Shown here: piece by piece, positions 9,501 through 16,734 of the stretch
How the letters are laid out: the number at the start of each line of letters is the position of its first letter
Numbering within the stretch: position 1 is the stretch's first letter
The notes under the pieces: generated by a model
The model's input: only the letters and a program-made list of their open reading frames with translations
What the model was told of the DNA's origin: nothing
The model's database searches: none
Assembly: GCA_965230635.1 (NCBI GenBank)
Contig: CBDDLJ010000021.1
Coordinates: forward strand, 1-64,000
DNA length: 64,000 nt
Reading direction: 5' to 3'
Origin: CBDDLJ01 sp965230635
GTDB taxonomy: Bacteria > Pseudomonadota > Gammaproteobacteria > UBA1113
Program-made: the position numbers and the translations under genes

Positions 9501-10964
9501 ATGGATGCGGTGCTGGCAATCCTTCGGGATGAGACGGTAATTAAGTATGTTCGCTGCTTGCTGGCAAAAAGTATCGTTTCGCATTTGTCACCAACCCCAG
9601 AATTGGTGGATGCGGTGCTGGCAATCCTTCGGGATGAGCAAATGCGTGAATATGATCGCCACCTGCTGGCGAAAAACATCGTTTCGCATTTGTCACAAAC
9701 CTCAGAATTGATGGATGCGGTATGGGCGTTCCTTCGGGATGAGCAAATAGATGGATATGTTCGCGGCGATCTGGCGAGAAGCGCCGTTGCTCATTTGCCA
9801 CAAACCCCAGAATTGGTGGATGCGGTATGGGTGTTACTTCGGGATGAACAAGTGAATGGAGGTGTTCGCGGCGATCTGGCGATAAGCGCCGTTGCACATT
9901 TGTCACCAACACCAGAATCTGTGGATGCGGTATTGGCGTTCCTTCGGGATGAGACGTTAGGTCCTTTTCAACGCGGCAATCTGGCGAGAATTGCCGTTGA
10001 GCATTTCTCACAAACCCCAGAATTTGTGGATACGGTATGGGTGCTACTTCGGGATGAGCAAGTGATGGGATATGTTCGCAGTAATCTAGCGAAAAGCGCC
10101 GGTGCGCATTTCTCACAAACCTCAGGATTTGTGGATGCGGTATTGGCATTACTTCGGGACGAGACGGTATGGGATTCTGTTCGCGGCAATCTGGCGAAAA
10201 GCGCCGTTGTGCATTTGTCACAAACCCCAGAGTTTGTGAATGCGGTATTAGCGTTCCTTCGAGATGAGCAAGCGGATGAATATATTCGCGGCGATCTGGC
10301 GAGAAGTGCCGTTGAGCATTTCTCACAAACCCCAGAGCTTGTGGATGCGGTATGGGCGCTCCTTCGAGATGAGCAAGTGGATGGAGATATTCGCTGCGAT
10401 CTGGCGACAAGTACCGTTGCGCATTTGTCAGAAACCCCAGAGTGTGTGGATGCAGTATTGGCGTTCCTTCAGGATGAGCAAGTAGATAGATATGTTCGCA
10501 GCAAGCTGGCGAGAAGCGCAATTCAACAATTGCCTAAGTGGTCAAGTAAAGCTCAAGTCTTTCTAGACAGTTTATTTGTCAAAGACAGTTTTGGGGGTTA
10601 TCTATCACAGTGCGCCGGTATCCCAGTGCACTTATTATTGCCTTTGTATAATAAAACTCATGATAAGGGTCGCCAGTATATTAGGGAGCAATTAGTAAGA
10701 TATTGTTTATTAGTGTATGAGCAAGCCGGCACTGTGCTGGTGACGCAAGCAGGGCAAACAGAAAAATTAATATTATCGCCACTACTTATCCAACAAATCC
10801 AGAAAGATCTGCAACCTTACCGAATAAATATTGACAATTCAGTAGGCACTCTTTCTAAATTGAATTTATTTTCTAAATCAGCAATGGGTTCTTTTTCCTC
10901 ACAACATACTGAAAAGAGCAGTGGTCAAACAAGCCGCAGTGATATTGGTCGGGTTACGCAATGA
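6558..10964 (+). CDS. Second giant NACHT-repeat protein
   Basis: 1468 residues with a good AGGAG Shine-Dalgarno before the ATG. A unique, Ser/Thr-rich N-terminal ~105 residues replaces the ankyrin region of the upstream gene. From S106 (SFVNK, then LFDTDYFSLADYFVN) the two proteins align residue for residue: Walker A GAAGVGKTT at ~194, Walker B LLLLDGLDE at ~285, VTTRP, and HLSFQEFLAA. Nineteen 35-residue repeats follow (residues 668-1332, bases 8559-10553), then a conserved ~135-residue tail. The gene lies 167 bp downstream of its paralogue on the same strand. The segment between Walker A and Walker B is much more divergent than its flanks. Role is probably an NLR-like sensor/switch, either defence or host interaction; no enzymatic effector domain is visible. 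Confidence 0.87.
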   Translation: MDNRSTIQSTADNVTTSDMSSMALNKRPEISTEKLAGEKSPLTGMPCITIPFKNISASEQGQINVSLAFKDSLNKTESQLSQAWPVFSDLLQSLQTQLTAHYTETSFVNKCLFDTDYFSLADYFVNLQMVVQADKTSEVTQSDDDKRSHKPLRTRDRLAGKKETIAPSDLFQPSAYQDANGKPPASIDTVVVSGAAGVGKTTLMDYIAYQWVLFKQGVGKKGLWSDFKTVLIIRCRDLQPEALGLGTKKRDIAELLCCTCWGQLDIRLDEARQLLSTLKSAPESCLLLLDGLDELPVPKKTYWRNLLVQLFQLPFKKLVTTRPYAIGNLQQWLGHDGLVEIQGFSDEDVPTFFKKHLGATERTNNFIKGIKRNLDLWAIAHIPINAYLLKTWWETTCEHDKPVLLSEMSVSDLYESLMVNVCRRYLAKIGELDENRLLDDEMVLEVPSIRCLLDTLGCWAFEGLRQDTAQLPISWLKGIQSNDENPTLLSTNRLKQLNMPTLKALGLLKQVGRAIRAHQVYEFLHLSFQEFLAANVIAVTLRQGAEEKKAHLTQVIHRYKYHPNFTLVWPSVAGLLSRYPTALNHFLSTLIAGPKDWVGFVEFDLLMRCLESSLPSSTDTNALVLQQQTLLRAVKQRIKRFSELPNKCQWSTISTLSMCPRLMRLNADTVWAFLRDKKVNYYFRSTLAKIAVAHLSPTPEFLDAVWLLLRNEQMDEHVRVALARSAAAHFSQTPEFVDAVWVFLRDEQMDEHVRSKLVKSAIAHLSQTSEFADPVLALLRDETVSKYVRGKLAISVVAHFSPTSEFVNAVLALLRDEMVDNYVRFGLARNAVAHLSPTPELVDTVLAFLRNEQVHRQVRGQLARSSVSHWSPTSEFADTVLVFLRDETISGSVRGDLAISAVAHLSQTPELVDTVLAFLRDETIGGSVRVALARSSVSDLPQTPELVDAVWALLRDETISSSVRGTLASNAVAHLSQTPELMDAVLAILRDETVIKYVRCLLAKSIVSHLSPTPELVDAVLAILRDEQMREYDRHLLAKNIVSHLSQTSELMDAVWAFLRDEQIDGYVRGDLARSAVAHLPQTPELVDAVWVLLRDEQVNGGVRGDLAISAVAHLSPTPESVDAVLAFLRDETLGPFQRGNLARIAVEHFSQTPEFVDTVWVLLRDEQVMGYVRSNLAKSAGAHFSQTSGFVDAVLALLRDETVWDSVRGNLAKSAVVHLSQTPEFVNAVLAFLRDEQADEYIRGDLARSAVEHFSQTPELVDAVWALLRDEQVDGDIRCDLATSTVAHLSETPECVDAVLAFLQDEQVDRYVRSKLARSAIQQLPKWSSKAQVFLDSLFVKDSFGGYLSQCAGIPVHLLLPLYNKTHDKGRQYIREQLVRYCLLVYEQAGTVLVTQAGQTEKLILSPLLIQQIQKDLQPYRINIDNSVGTLSKLNLFSKSAMGSFSSQHTEKSSGQTSRSDIGRVTQ
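8559..10553 (+). repeat. 19 tandem 105-bp coding repeats
   Basis: Same 35-residue two-helix unit as in the upstream gene, exactly nineteen times. Positions 11-12 alternate mainly between T-V/T-I and Q-V/Q-M/Q-I, and residues 13-15 vary strongly (for example NYY, DEH, SKY, HRQ, SGS, NGG, GPF) between conserved flanks. Unlike the first array I see no recent multi-unit duplication, so this array looks older or more diversified. Confidence 0.9.
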
Positions 10965-11523
10965 GTAAAGTATTCCTGGATATTTCATCTGAACAAATAA
11001 GAACTCTCTTTCTTTTCTCACTAAGATCAATGAATTAGAATTATTTTTTAAGAAACAACTGTCACCCATTGGGTGAAAAAAGAGAGTGAAGTGATTATGC
11101 CAAAAAACATTTGCTTTATTGCTCGAGTATCAGAAATTTTACTGTTTATAGCGTTTCCCTATATTGTTGACCTATACTAAGACATCATCTAGCGCCTGCT
11201 TGCTTGGTTATTCAAAACCTTATTTACAATAAGTAAACGTCGCTTTTGAAACCTCGCAAGCAAACACTATACTCGCTTAGAATAGGTCAACAATATAGGG
11301 AAACGCTATAATGCAATGGGGCAATTTGTCAGACGCTTACTAATATTATACCTCTGATTTAATTGATATTCATTATTTTTTCCATGATTTTTTGATGGCT
11401 GCAGAGTTTTTCAGGGACGACTAGATATTCTCTTGTTAATATCAAATTGCAATTCATTTTAAATTGACACTGTTGCTAGAACTATAAACACTCCTACCTT
11501 TTCCTCAAGTATTAATGGTAGAT
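10965..11523. other. Intergenic region after NACHT pair
   Basis: No gene recognised. It contains a 7-bp palindrome TCACCCA/TGGGTGA near 11063-11077 (followed by A, not T, so not a plus-strand terminator), the long hairpin repeat at 11146-11311, and at 11409-11423 a 15-bp match to the outer end of the IS5-type element at 42673-42687. Confidence 0.6.
11146..11311. repeat. Long-hairpin intergenic repeat, copy 1
   Basis: A perfect 30-bp inverted repeat (11146-11175 against 11282-11311) encloses a ~106-bp core that itself contains nested complementary pairs (TGCTTGC/GCAAGCA, TTCAAAA/TTTTGAA, CTTAT/ATAAG). A related element lies at 33426-33590: the cores share CTTATTTACA, AGTAAAC, CTTTTGAAACC and TATACTCGCTTA, while the outer arms differ but pair within each copy. 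It carries no ORF. It could be a MITE, a structured RNA or a cruciform-forming palindromic repeat. Confidence 0.85.
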
Positions 11524-12114
11524 TTATCTGCCTTCAACTCCCGCAAAAGCAAGCAGTGGTTCATAGTTCCCCTGATCCGCAGCCTGCAGTGCAGTGATAT
11601 ATTCTTTGCGGCGGGTTCCCATTGTTTGAAGATCGTGCTTGCCTGCCCAATCTATAGGTTTTCTATCTAGCACCTTAGTTAGTAGTGCATCAGCGATGAT
11701 CCGCGCATGGCGACCGTTGCCGTTTGGGAAAGCGTGAATATAAACAAGCTGATGGTGGAAACGGACAACAATTTCCTCCGGTAAATAAACCCCATTTTCT
11801 ATCCAGTGCCGCGCATCGCCCAGAAGCATCCTAAGCTTGACAGCGATTTGTTCGGGATCAACACCGATATTCTTGCCCGTCTTGCGAAATGTTCCGCCCC
11901 ACGTCCAGACCTCCCCAAACAGACGCTTGTGCAGTTCACGTACAAAAAGCTCGTCCAGAATATTTTTTTCCCGGCTCCTATTAAGCCACTGCAATCCGGT
12001 CTGGATATTACCCTGCTCAAGATGATCAAGTTCATCCCGCGTTTTAACGTGCTTGAACTTCAGACCTTCCATTTCATCGGGATCAAGAGGCGTAGCACCT
12101 TCTGGGTATTCCAT
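11524..12114 (-). CDS. Fic-domain protein, mobile mystery protein B family
   Basis: 196 residues. The core holds the Fic signature HAFPNGNGRHAR; the usual Asp/Glu between F and GNGR is Asn here, as I recall for the mobile mystery protein B family (TIGR02613). Fic proteins transfer AMP or other phosphate-containing groups onto target hydroxyls. It starts 5 bp after the stop of the upstream HTH gene, so the two are almost certainly one operon. This two-gene cassette is typical of mobile regions and resembles a toxin-antitoxin organisation, although TA activity is not shown here. Confidence 0.85.
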   Translation of the reverse strand: MEYPEGATPLDPDEMEGLKFKHVKTRDELDHLEQGNIQTGLQWLNRSREKNILDELFVRELHKRLFGEVWTWGGTFRKTGKNIGVDPEQIAVKLRMLLGDARHWIENGVYLPEEIVVRFHHQLVYIHAFPNGNGRHARIIADALLTKVLDRKPIDWAGKHDLQTMGTRRKEYITALQAADQGNYEPLLAFAGVEGR

Positions 12115-12119
12115 AATAG

Positions 12120-12590
12120 CTATTTCTCGTCATTCCAGAAGTCGGACGGCATATTATCTAGCATGTCTTTTTGCAAACGCTCAATTTCATGGGCGATAGT
12201 TTTCCCTGATAGCATTTGATCTTCCAGCGCCATGTGTTTGTTAGTTGCTTCCACAATGCGTTCCGCCTTCTTTCTGGCACGCTGCACCAGTATGTCTTCC
12301 ACCGTGTTTTCCGGTACGATAGCATAAATGAAACGGCAGCCCATCCCTTCGGCGAGATTTTTAATGGTTTTGAGTGTCACACCGCCAGACAGTTCGGCTT
12401 TTTCTGTTTTCCAGATATGGGCGCGAGTCATGCCCAGTCGCCGTGCAAGCTGGGCGGCGGACATACCAAGTGCATTGCGGACGGTAGGCAGCCAGCCTTC
12501 CTTGGGCTGTTGCACAGGCCGCAGCTGTTTGGCAGCCTTGTTGACGAGGGCTTTATACTGCTCGTTGGCGATTTGTTTGACGATGTTCAT
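12120..12590 (-). CDS. HTH regulator, mobile mystery protein A family
   Basis: 156 residues. A helix-turn-helix at ~43-64 (MSAAQLARRLGMTRAHIW) sits in an XRE-like fold, followed by a basic helical region. The order matches mobile mystery protein A (TIGR02612) upstream of a Fic partner. Three GTATAC hexamers and a 12-bp inverted repeat lie directly before its start, consistent with autoregulation. No clear Shine-Dalgarno precedes the ATG, so the transcript may be nearly leaderless. Confidence 0.82.
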   Translation of the reverse strand: MNIVKQIANEQYKALVNKAAKQLRPVQQPKEGWLPTVRNALGMSAAQLARRLGMTRAHIWKTEKAELSGGVTLKTIKNLAEGMGCRFIYAIVPENTVEDILVQRARKKAERIVEATNKHMALEDQMLSGKTIAHEIERLQKDMLDNMPSDFWNDEK

Positions 12591-12591
12591 T

Positions 12592-12663
12592 GTATACTAA
12601 AAAGTTGACATTTTTTCTTATAACGTATACTTAAGAGTATACATAAAAATTAAAAATGTCAAC
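12592..12663 (-). promoter_or_regulatory. Promoter/operator of the HTH-Fic operon
   Basis: GTATAC occurs at 12592-12597, 12625-12630 and 12637-12642; the last two are separated by 6 bp as a symmetric operator. They are nested in an inverted repeat GTTGACATTTTT (12604-12615) / AAAAATGTCAAC (12652-12663). On the minus strand TTGACA (12662-12657) followed after ~15-16 bp by TATACT makes a plausible -35/-10 pair whose -10 overlaps the operator. Repression by the HTH protein is inference. Confidence 0.6.
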
Positions 12664-13359
12664 TATTAAGTACACAAAATTGGTCAAATTTCCTTGCGTA
12701 TTCTCAAAGGTTTCCGCATTTTAACGGCATTTTGTAACAAGATGTCGGCAATCCAAGGTGTTTTTAGGGAAATTAAAGTAAGCTTATTTTGCCCAAATTA
12801 ACTATGGAATTTTCTATGACATTGATATTATCAGCGGTTTATTGCAATTTGTCTTTCTGTTCCTTACTTGCCAATATAGTTTGACTTTGCTCTTAAAGTG
12901 TTATGTTCCCTACAATTAGGGGGGATTGTAAGAAGCCCTTGTCTGAACATTTTTTGATCTTTAATCTTCTATAAAAATTCTTACTGATAATGAAAAAGAT
13001 TTTTTGAAATGGCAAAATGTCAAATATAGAAGGATATACAACTCGTGAGAAACGTTTAACCGAATGCTGCATTAGAGAACTTCAACAACTGGTGACATTA
13101 TCTTAATTTATACTGACTGACGGAAAATCAGTACTAATATTAAACAAAAACAATGGCTCACCTTTTCTAATCAATATGATATTGTGAACTTCCTTAAAAA
13201 ATGTTCTAAAAATGACCTGCCAAATCCATTTATTCAATACTCAAAAGGAAATTTGTTTAACATAATATGATCTTGCTGTTTAATGCCTTTGTTATCGCTT
13301 CTCTATTTTATTAAATCAGGCTAGAATAAGCTCTTTCCCAGTCTGATTAAGGGGCTCTA
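12664..13359. other. Long AT-rich intergenic region before glyA
   Basis: About 700 bp without a convincing gene. A short frame begins at the ATG near 13018 (MSNIEGYTTREKRL..., 29 codons); I cannot assign it to a family. The region looks like decayed coding DNA at the edge of the accessory block. Confidence 0.5.
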
Positions 13360-14625
13360 ATGTACGATTTAACAATGAAATTGGCCGATATTGATCCAGA
13401 AATTGCAGCAGTGGTTGTGAAAGAAGAACAGCGACAAGAAGATAATGTCGAATTGATCGCATCAGAAAATTTCACATCACCTGCAGTTATGGCTGCACAA
13501 GGTTCTGCATTAACGAATAAATATGCCGAGGGTTATCCGCACAAACGTTATTACGGCGGCTGTGAATATGTCGATATTGCTGAAGATTTGGCAAGAGATC
13601 GGGTAAAAAAATTGTTTGGTGCTGCTTATGCGAATGTTCAGCCGCACTCAGGTTCACAAGCGAATGCAGCGGTTTATATGGCATTGTTGCAGCCGGGCGA
13701 TACAGTGTTAGGAATGAGTTTGTCTGAAGGTGGCCACTTGACTCATGGTTCCAAAGTTAATTTTTCCGGTCGTTTATACAACTTTGTTCACTATGGTGTG
13801 AATAGTGAAACTCAAGAAGTGGAATATGATGAATTAGCGCGATTAGCGCAAGAGCATAAACCTAAATTGATTGTAGGTGGGTTTTCAGCGTATTCACGTA
13901 TTCTTGATTGGCAGCGTTTTCGGGAAATTGCTGATAGTGTTGGTGCTTATTTAATGGTGGATATGGCGCATATTGCTGGGTTAGTTGTCGCCGGCTTATA
14001 TCCCTCGCCAGTGCCCATTGCTGATGTTGTCACATCAACCACACATAAAACATTACGTGGCCCGCGTGGTGGTATTATCTTGGCACGGGAAAATCCAGAG
14101 TTGGAAAAGAAATTTAATTCATTAATTTTTCCTGGTACCCAAGGAGGGCCGTTGATGCACGTTATTGCTGCAAAAGCGGTTGCCTTTCATGAAGCATTGC
14201 AACCTGAATTTAAAGCCTATCAGTGCCAAGTAGTTAAAAACGCACAAACCATGGCAGAAGTTATGAAAAAAAGAGGTTATAGCATAGTTTCTGGCGGTAC
14301 GGATAATCATATGTTTTTAGTTAGCTTTCTAGATAAAGATATTACAGGAAAAGATGCTGAAGAAGCGTTGGATAGAGCGAATATTACGGTTAATAAAAAC
14401 ACGGTACCTAATGATCCACGATCACCATTTATAACCAGTGGTTTGCGCCTGGGTACACCGGCAATAACAACGCGTGGTTTTAAAGAACAGGAAGTCAGTG
14501 AATTGTCAGAATGGATATGTGACGTCTTGGATAATTTGCAAGATGAATCCATTATACAATCAACAAAAGAAAAAGTGTTAGCGCTCTGTCGACGCTTTCC
14601 TGTGTACCGAAAAACAAGTGGCTAG
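13360..14625 (+). CDS. glyA: Serine hydroxymethyltransferase
   Basis: 421 residues, close to the usual ~417. This PLP enzyme interconverts serine plus tetrahydrofolate with glycine plus 5,10-methylene-THF in the cytosol, feeding one-carbon units to purine and thymidylate synthesis. The PLP-binding lysine is in TTHKTLRGPRGG (K230), and the N-terminal ELIASENF motif is present. AAGGGG lies 7 bp before the ATG; a second Met at codon 6 is possible but has a poorer site. nrdR follows after 3 bp, implying co-transcription. Confidence 0.98.
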   Translation: MYDLTMKLADIDPEIAAVVVKEEQRQEDNVELIASENFTSPAVMAAQGSALTNKYAEGYPHKRYYGGCEYVDIAEDLARDRVKKLFGAAYANVQPHSGSQANAAVYMALLQPGDTVLGMSLSEGGHLTHGSKVNFSGRLYNFVHYGVNSETQEVEYDELARLAQEHKPKLIVGGFSAYSRILDWQRFREIADSVGAYLMVDMAHIAGLVVAGLYPSPVPIADVVTSTTHKTLRGPRGGIILARENPELEKKFNSLIFPGTQGGPLMHVIAAKAVAFHEALQPEFKAYQCQVVKNAQTMAEVMKKRGYSIVSGGTDNHMFLVSFLDKDITGKDAEEALDRANITVNKNTVPNDPRSPFITSGLRLGTPAITTRGFKEQEVSELSEWICDVLDNLQDESIIQSTKEKVLALCRRFPVYRKTSG

Positions 14626-14628
14626 TCT

Positions 14629-15090
14629 ATGCACTGCCCTTTTTGCAAACACATTGAAACAAAGGTGGTTGATTCTCGTTTAGCTAGCGAGGGTGATCAA
14701 GTACGGCGGCGGCGCGAGTGCCTTGCTTGTGGTGCAAGGTTTACTACTTTTGAAGTGGCTGAATTAAATTTTCCTCATGTTATTAAGCGCGATGGACGGC
14801 GTACAACATTTTCAGAAGAAAAACTGCGAACGGGTATGTTAACTGCACTGGAGAAACGCCCTGTTAGTATGGATCAAGTAGAAGCTGCACTTCGGTATAT
14901 CAAGCAAAATCTACAGGCTGCGGGAGAGCGTGAAGTAAAATCAGAATTAATTGGTGAATGGGTAATGGGAGAGTTGTTAAAGTTAGATAAAGTTGCTTAT
15001 GTGCGTTACGCTTCTGTTTATCATAGTTTTGAAGACTTGGATGCTTTTCGCCAAGAAATTCAACGCATACACCGCCAAGGGGACGAATAA
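14629..15090 (+). CDS. nrdR: Transcriptional repressor NrdR
   Basis: 153 residues. The N-terminal zinc ribbon uses C3, C6, C31 and C34 (CPFC ... CLAC) with an RRRRE basic stretch, followed by an ATP-cone. NrdR senses ATP/dATP and represses ribonucleotide reductase operons through NrdR boxes. It overlaps nusB by one base. In E. coli ribD and ribH separate nrdR from nusB; they are absent here. Confidence 0.97.
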   Translation: MHCPFCKHIETKVVDSRLASEGDQVRRRRECLACGARFTTFEVAELNFPHVIKRDGRRTTFSEEKLRTGMLTALEKRPVSMDQVEAALRYIKQNLQAAGEREVKSELIGEWVMGELLKLDKVAYVRYASVYHSFEDLDAFRQEIQRIHRQGDE

Positions 15091-15536
15091 TGACAGGCTT
15101 TGATCCTAAAGCGAGGCGTGAAGCCAGACGTTTAGCTGTGCAAGCATTGTATCAGTGGCAAGTTACAAATAAGAATATGGATGAAATTGAATCGCATGTT
15201 TTAGCAGAAAGAAAAACTGAAAAAAAAGTAGACAAGGGTTATTTTCATGCGCTTGTTCAAGGCACTGCTGTTAATGTTGAACTGCTTGATAAAAAATTCA
15301 GTTGTTATCTCGATCGCTTGCCAGAGGAAGTTAGCTTAATTGAGCTAGCTATTTTGCGCTTAGCAACTTACGAATTGTACGATTGTTTGGACATCCCATA
15401 TCGGGTTGTTATTAATGAAGCGGTTGAGCTAGGAAAAACTTATGGTGGGATTGATAGTCATAAGTACATCAATGGTGTTGTCGATAAAGTTGCCCGCGAA
15501 TTACGGCAAGCTGAACAAGTAAAACAATCCCAATAG
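15090..15536 (+). CDS. nusB: Transcription antitermination factor NusB
   Basis: 148 residues, all-helical NusB fold. The N-terminal RREARRLAVQALYQWQ motif and central LPEEVSLIELAILRLATYEL are typical. With NusE (S10) it binds boxA RNA in rRNA operons and prevents termination. The ATG overlaps the TAA of nrdR, implying translational coupling. thiL, which often follows nusB, is missing; a duplicated AT-rich module and then pgpA come next. Confidence 0.96.
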   Translation: MTGFDPKARREARRLAVQALYQWQVTNKNMDEIESHVLAERKTEKKVDKGYFHALVQGTAVNVELLDKKFSCYLDRLPEEVSLIELAILRLATYELYDCLDIPYRVVINEAVELGKTYGGIDSHKYINGVVDKVARELRQAEQVKQSQ

Positions 15537-15670
15537 AAAATTGAGTAAAGACCTTACTATCTTCATTTTTACTCTGATAATTAAGTTGTAGGTATTTTTC
15601 GATGACTATATTTTTATTTTAGCTTGCCGTTGGTTTTTATTATTGTTAGATCTAGCTTAGAGTAAAAGAG

Positions 15671-15990
15671 CTCTCCCTTTGATTGCTCAAAGAGAGAGTG
15701 GTAATATTTTTATTATTAGACAGCTTATCGAATATAGTTTTATAATATTAATATACCCATTTCAATTGCTGATTTTATTATTTATTGTTATTATTATTTC
15801 TTTTTTACTGGATTATATTTTTCTATTAATCGTTCTTATATCTTGTATTGTAGTCATTCAATCTTAAGAAAATATTAAAATTTTTGTAAATATTTTTTAT
15901 TTATAAGTAGGGATTTTTCTCATTAATTTTTTGTTAAGAAGCCATTGATGATGATTCAAAATGTATAAATAAATCTTTGTTTTTTTATCT
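15671..15990 (+). repeat. Tandem module copy A: hairpin, small ORF, pgpA start remnant
   Basis: Copy A opens with an imperfect 11-bp stem (15671-15681 CTCTCCCTTTG; 15688-15698 CAAAGAGAGAG), continues through a hydrophobic small ORF ending SCIVVIQS, and ends with a sequence matching the start of pgpA (ATGATGATTC at 15948) that quickly hits a stop. Copy B (16008-16285) repeats the same order and leads into intact pgpA, so the block arose by tandem duplication. Confidence 0.75.
15679..15867 (+). CDS. Possible small hydrophobic peptide
   Basis: 62 codons from a TTG start inside the first hairpin. Nearly all residues after ~18 are Ile/Leu/Phe/Val, suggesting one or two membrane helices, ending IVVIQS. 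The copy B equivalent ends LLFIVSITCIVAAQS with the stop at 16153-16155, so the C-terminal frame is kept in both copies. AT-rich DNA readily gives such frames, so a real gene is uncertain. Confidence 0.3.
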   Translation: MIAQRESGNIFIIRQLIEYSFIILIYPFQLLILLFIVIIISFLLDYIFLLIVLISCIVVIQS

Positions 15991-16007
15991 GTTGAAGAAT
16001 AAAAAAA

Positions 16008-16048
16008 CTCTCCCTTGGAACAAGTCAAAGGGAGAGCAATTCTGTTTT
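16008..16048 (+). terminator. Hairpin with T-run, copy B
   Basis: CTCTCCCTT (16008-16016) pairs perfectly with AAGGGAGAG (16028-16036), followed after 8 bp by a T5 run. It looks like a modest rho-independent terminator. Copy A at 15671-15698 is less perfect. It could have been the nusB terminator before the duplication. Confidence 0.45.
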
Positions 16049-16285
16049 TATTATTGAGCAGTTTATTGAATACAGCTTTATTATTTATTTTTTTAACGTT
16101 ATTTTTTCTATTATTCATTGTTTCTATAACTTGTATTGTAGCTGCTCAATCTTAAGAGAATATTAAACTGATAACAAATATTTTTTATTTGTAAATAAGG
16201 CTTTTTCTGGCTAAGCTTTTGCTAAGAAATGGTTATAAAAGGAAAGCATTGATGATGATTCGAAGTGTATGGACAAATCCAGTAC
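16008..16285 (+). repeat. Tandem module copy B
   Basis: Second copy of the block at 15671-15990, shifted by about 304-337 bp with small indels. Shared landmarks are the CTCTCCCTT hairpin, CTTGTATTGTAG near the ORF end, AAATATTTTTTATTT, and the pgpA start ATGATGATTC at 16252. It includes the real pgpA initiation region. Confidence 0.72.
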
Positions 16286-16734
16286 ATTTTTTGGCCTTTG
16301 GCTTTGGCAGTGGTACCTTGCCTAAGATGCCAGGGACATGGGGTACAGTGGCTGCAATTCCCATTTATGTGGCAATGCAAGATTGGGAGTGGGCGACTTA
16401 TGCAGTATTTTTGGTCATTTTAGCGATTGTGGGTATCGGTATATGTGATAAAACATCAAAAGATTTACAGGTACATGATCACCCAGGCATTGTTTGGGAT
16501 GAATTTGTTGGTTTTTTAATTACCATGTTTTTACTTCCTAATAGCTGGTTATGGATAGGGCTTGGATTTGTGGTTTTCCGCCTGTTTGATGTGTTAAAAC
16601 CATGGCCAATTGCCGTCATTGATAGGCATGTAGAAGGCGGTTTGGGTATTATGCTGGATGATTGGTTAGCCGGTATTTATGCTTGTCTGTGTTTGCATCT
16701 TTTGCTGTGGGGGTGGACTAGCTTTGTCCGCTGA
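16252..16734 (+). CDS. pgpA: Phosphatidylglycerophosphatase A
   Basis: 160 residues from the ATG at 16252, preceded by AAAGGAAA; the upstream in-frame Met at 16219 lacks a ribosome site. PgpA dephosphorylates phosphatidylglycerol phosphate to phosphatidylglycerol in the inner membrane. GSGTLPKMPGTWGT near the N-terminus, GICDKTSKDLQVHDHPGIVWDE and RLFDVLKPWP are family signatures, and several hydrophobic segments fit membrane insertion. Its last 69 bp overlap the convergent emrB-like gene. Confidence 0.95.
   Translation: MMIRSVWTNPVHFLAFGFGSGTLPKMPGTWGTVAAIPIYVAMQDWEWATYAVFLVILAIVGIGICDKTSKDLQVHDHPGIVWDEFVGFLITMFLLPNSWLWIGLGFVVFRLFDVLKPWPIAVIDRHVEGGLGIMLDDWLAGIYACLCLHLLLWGWTSFVR

Noticed and set aside
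8430..10521. Minus-strand ORFs up to 326 codons opposite the second array
   Set aside because: Same repeat shadow effect; the plus-strand frame carries the NACHT protein with conserved motifs.
3887..10553. CRISPR array
   Set aside because: The 105-bp period is in-frame coding repeats without short identical repeats separated by unique spacers.
11056..11085. Terminator after the second NACHT gene
   Set aside because: The TCACCCA/TGGGTGA stem is followed by A residues on the plus strand, not a T-run.
11806..12608. Plus-strand ORFs opposite the HTH-Fic genes
   Set aside because: Antisense frames without recognisable motifs; the minus-strand genes have clear family signatures and spacing.
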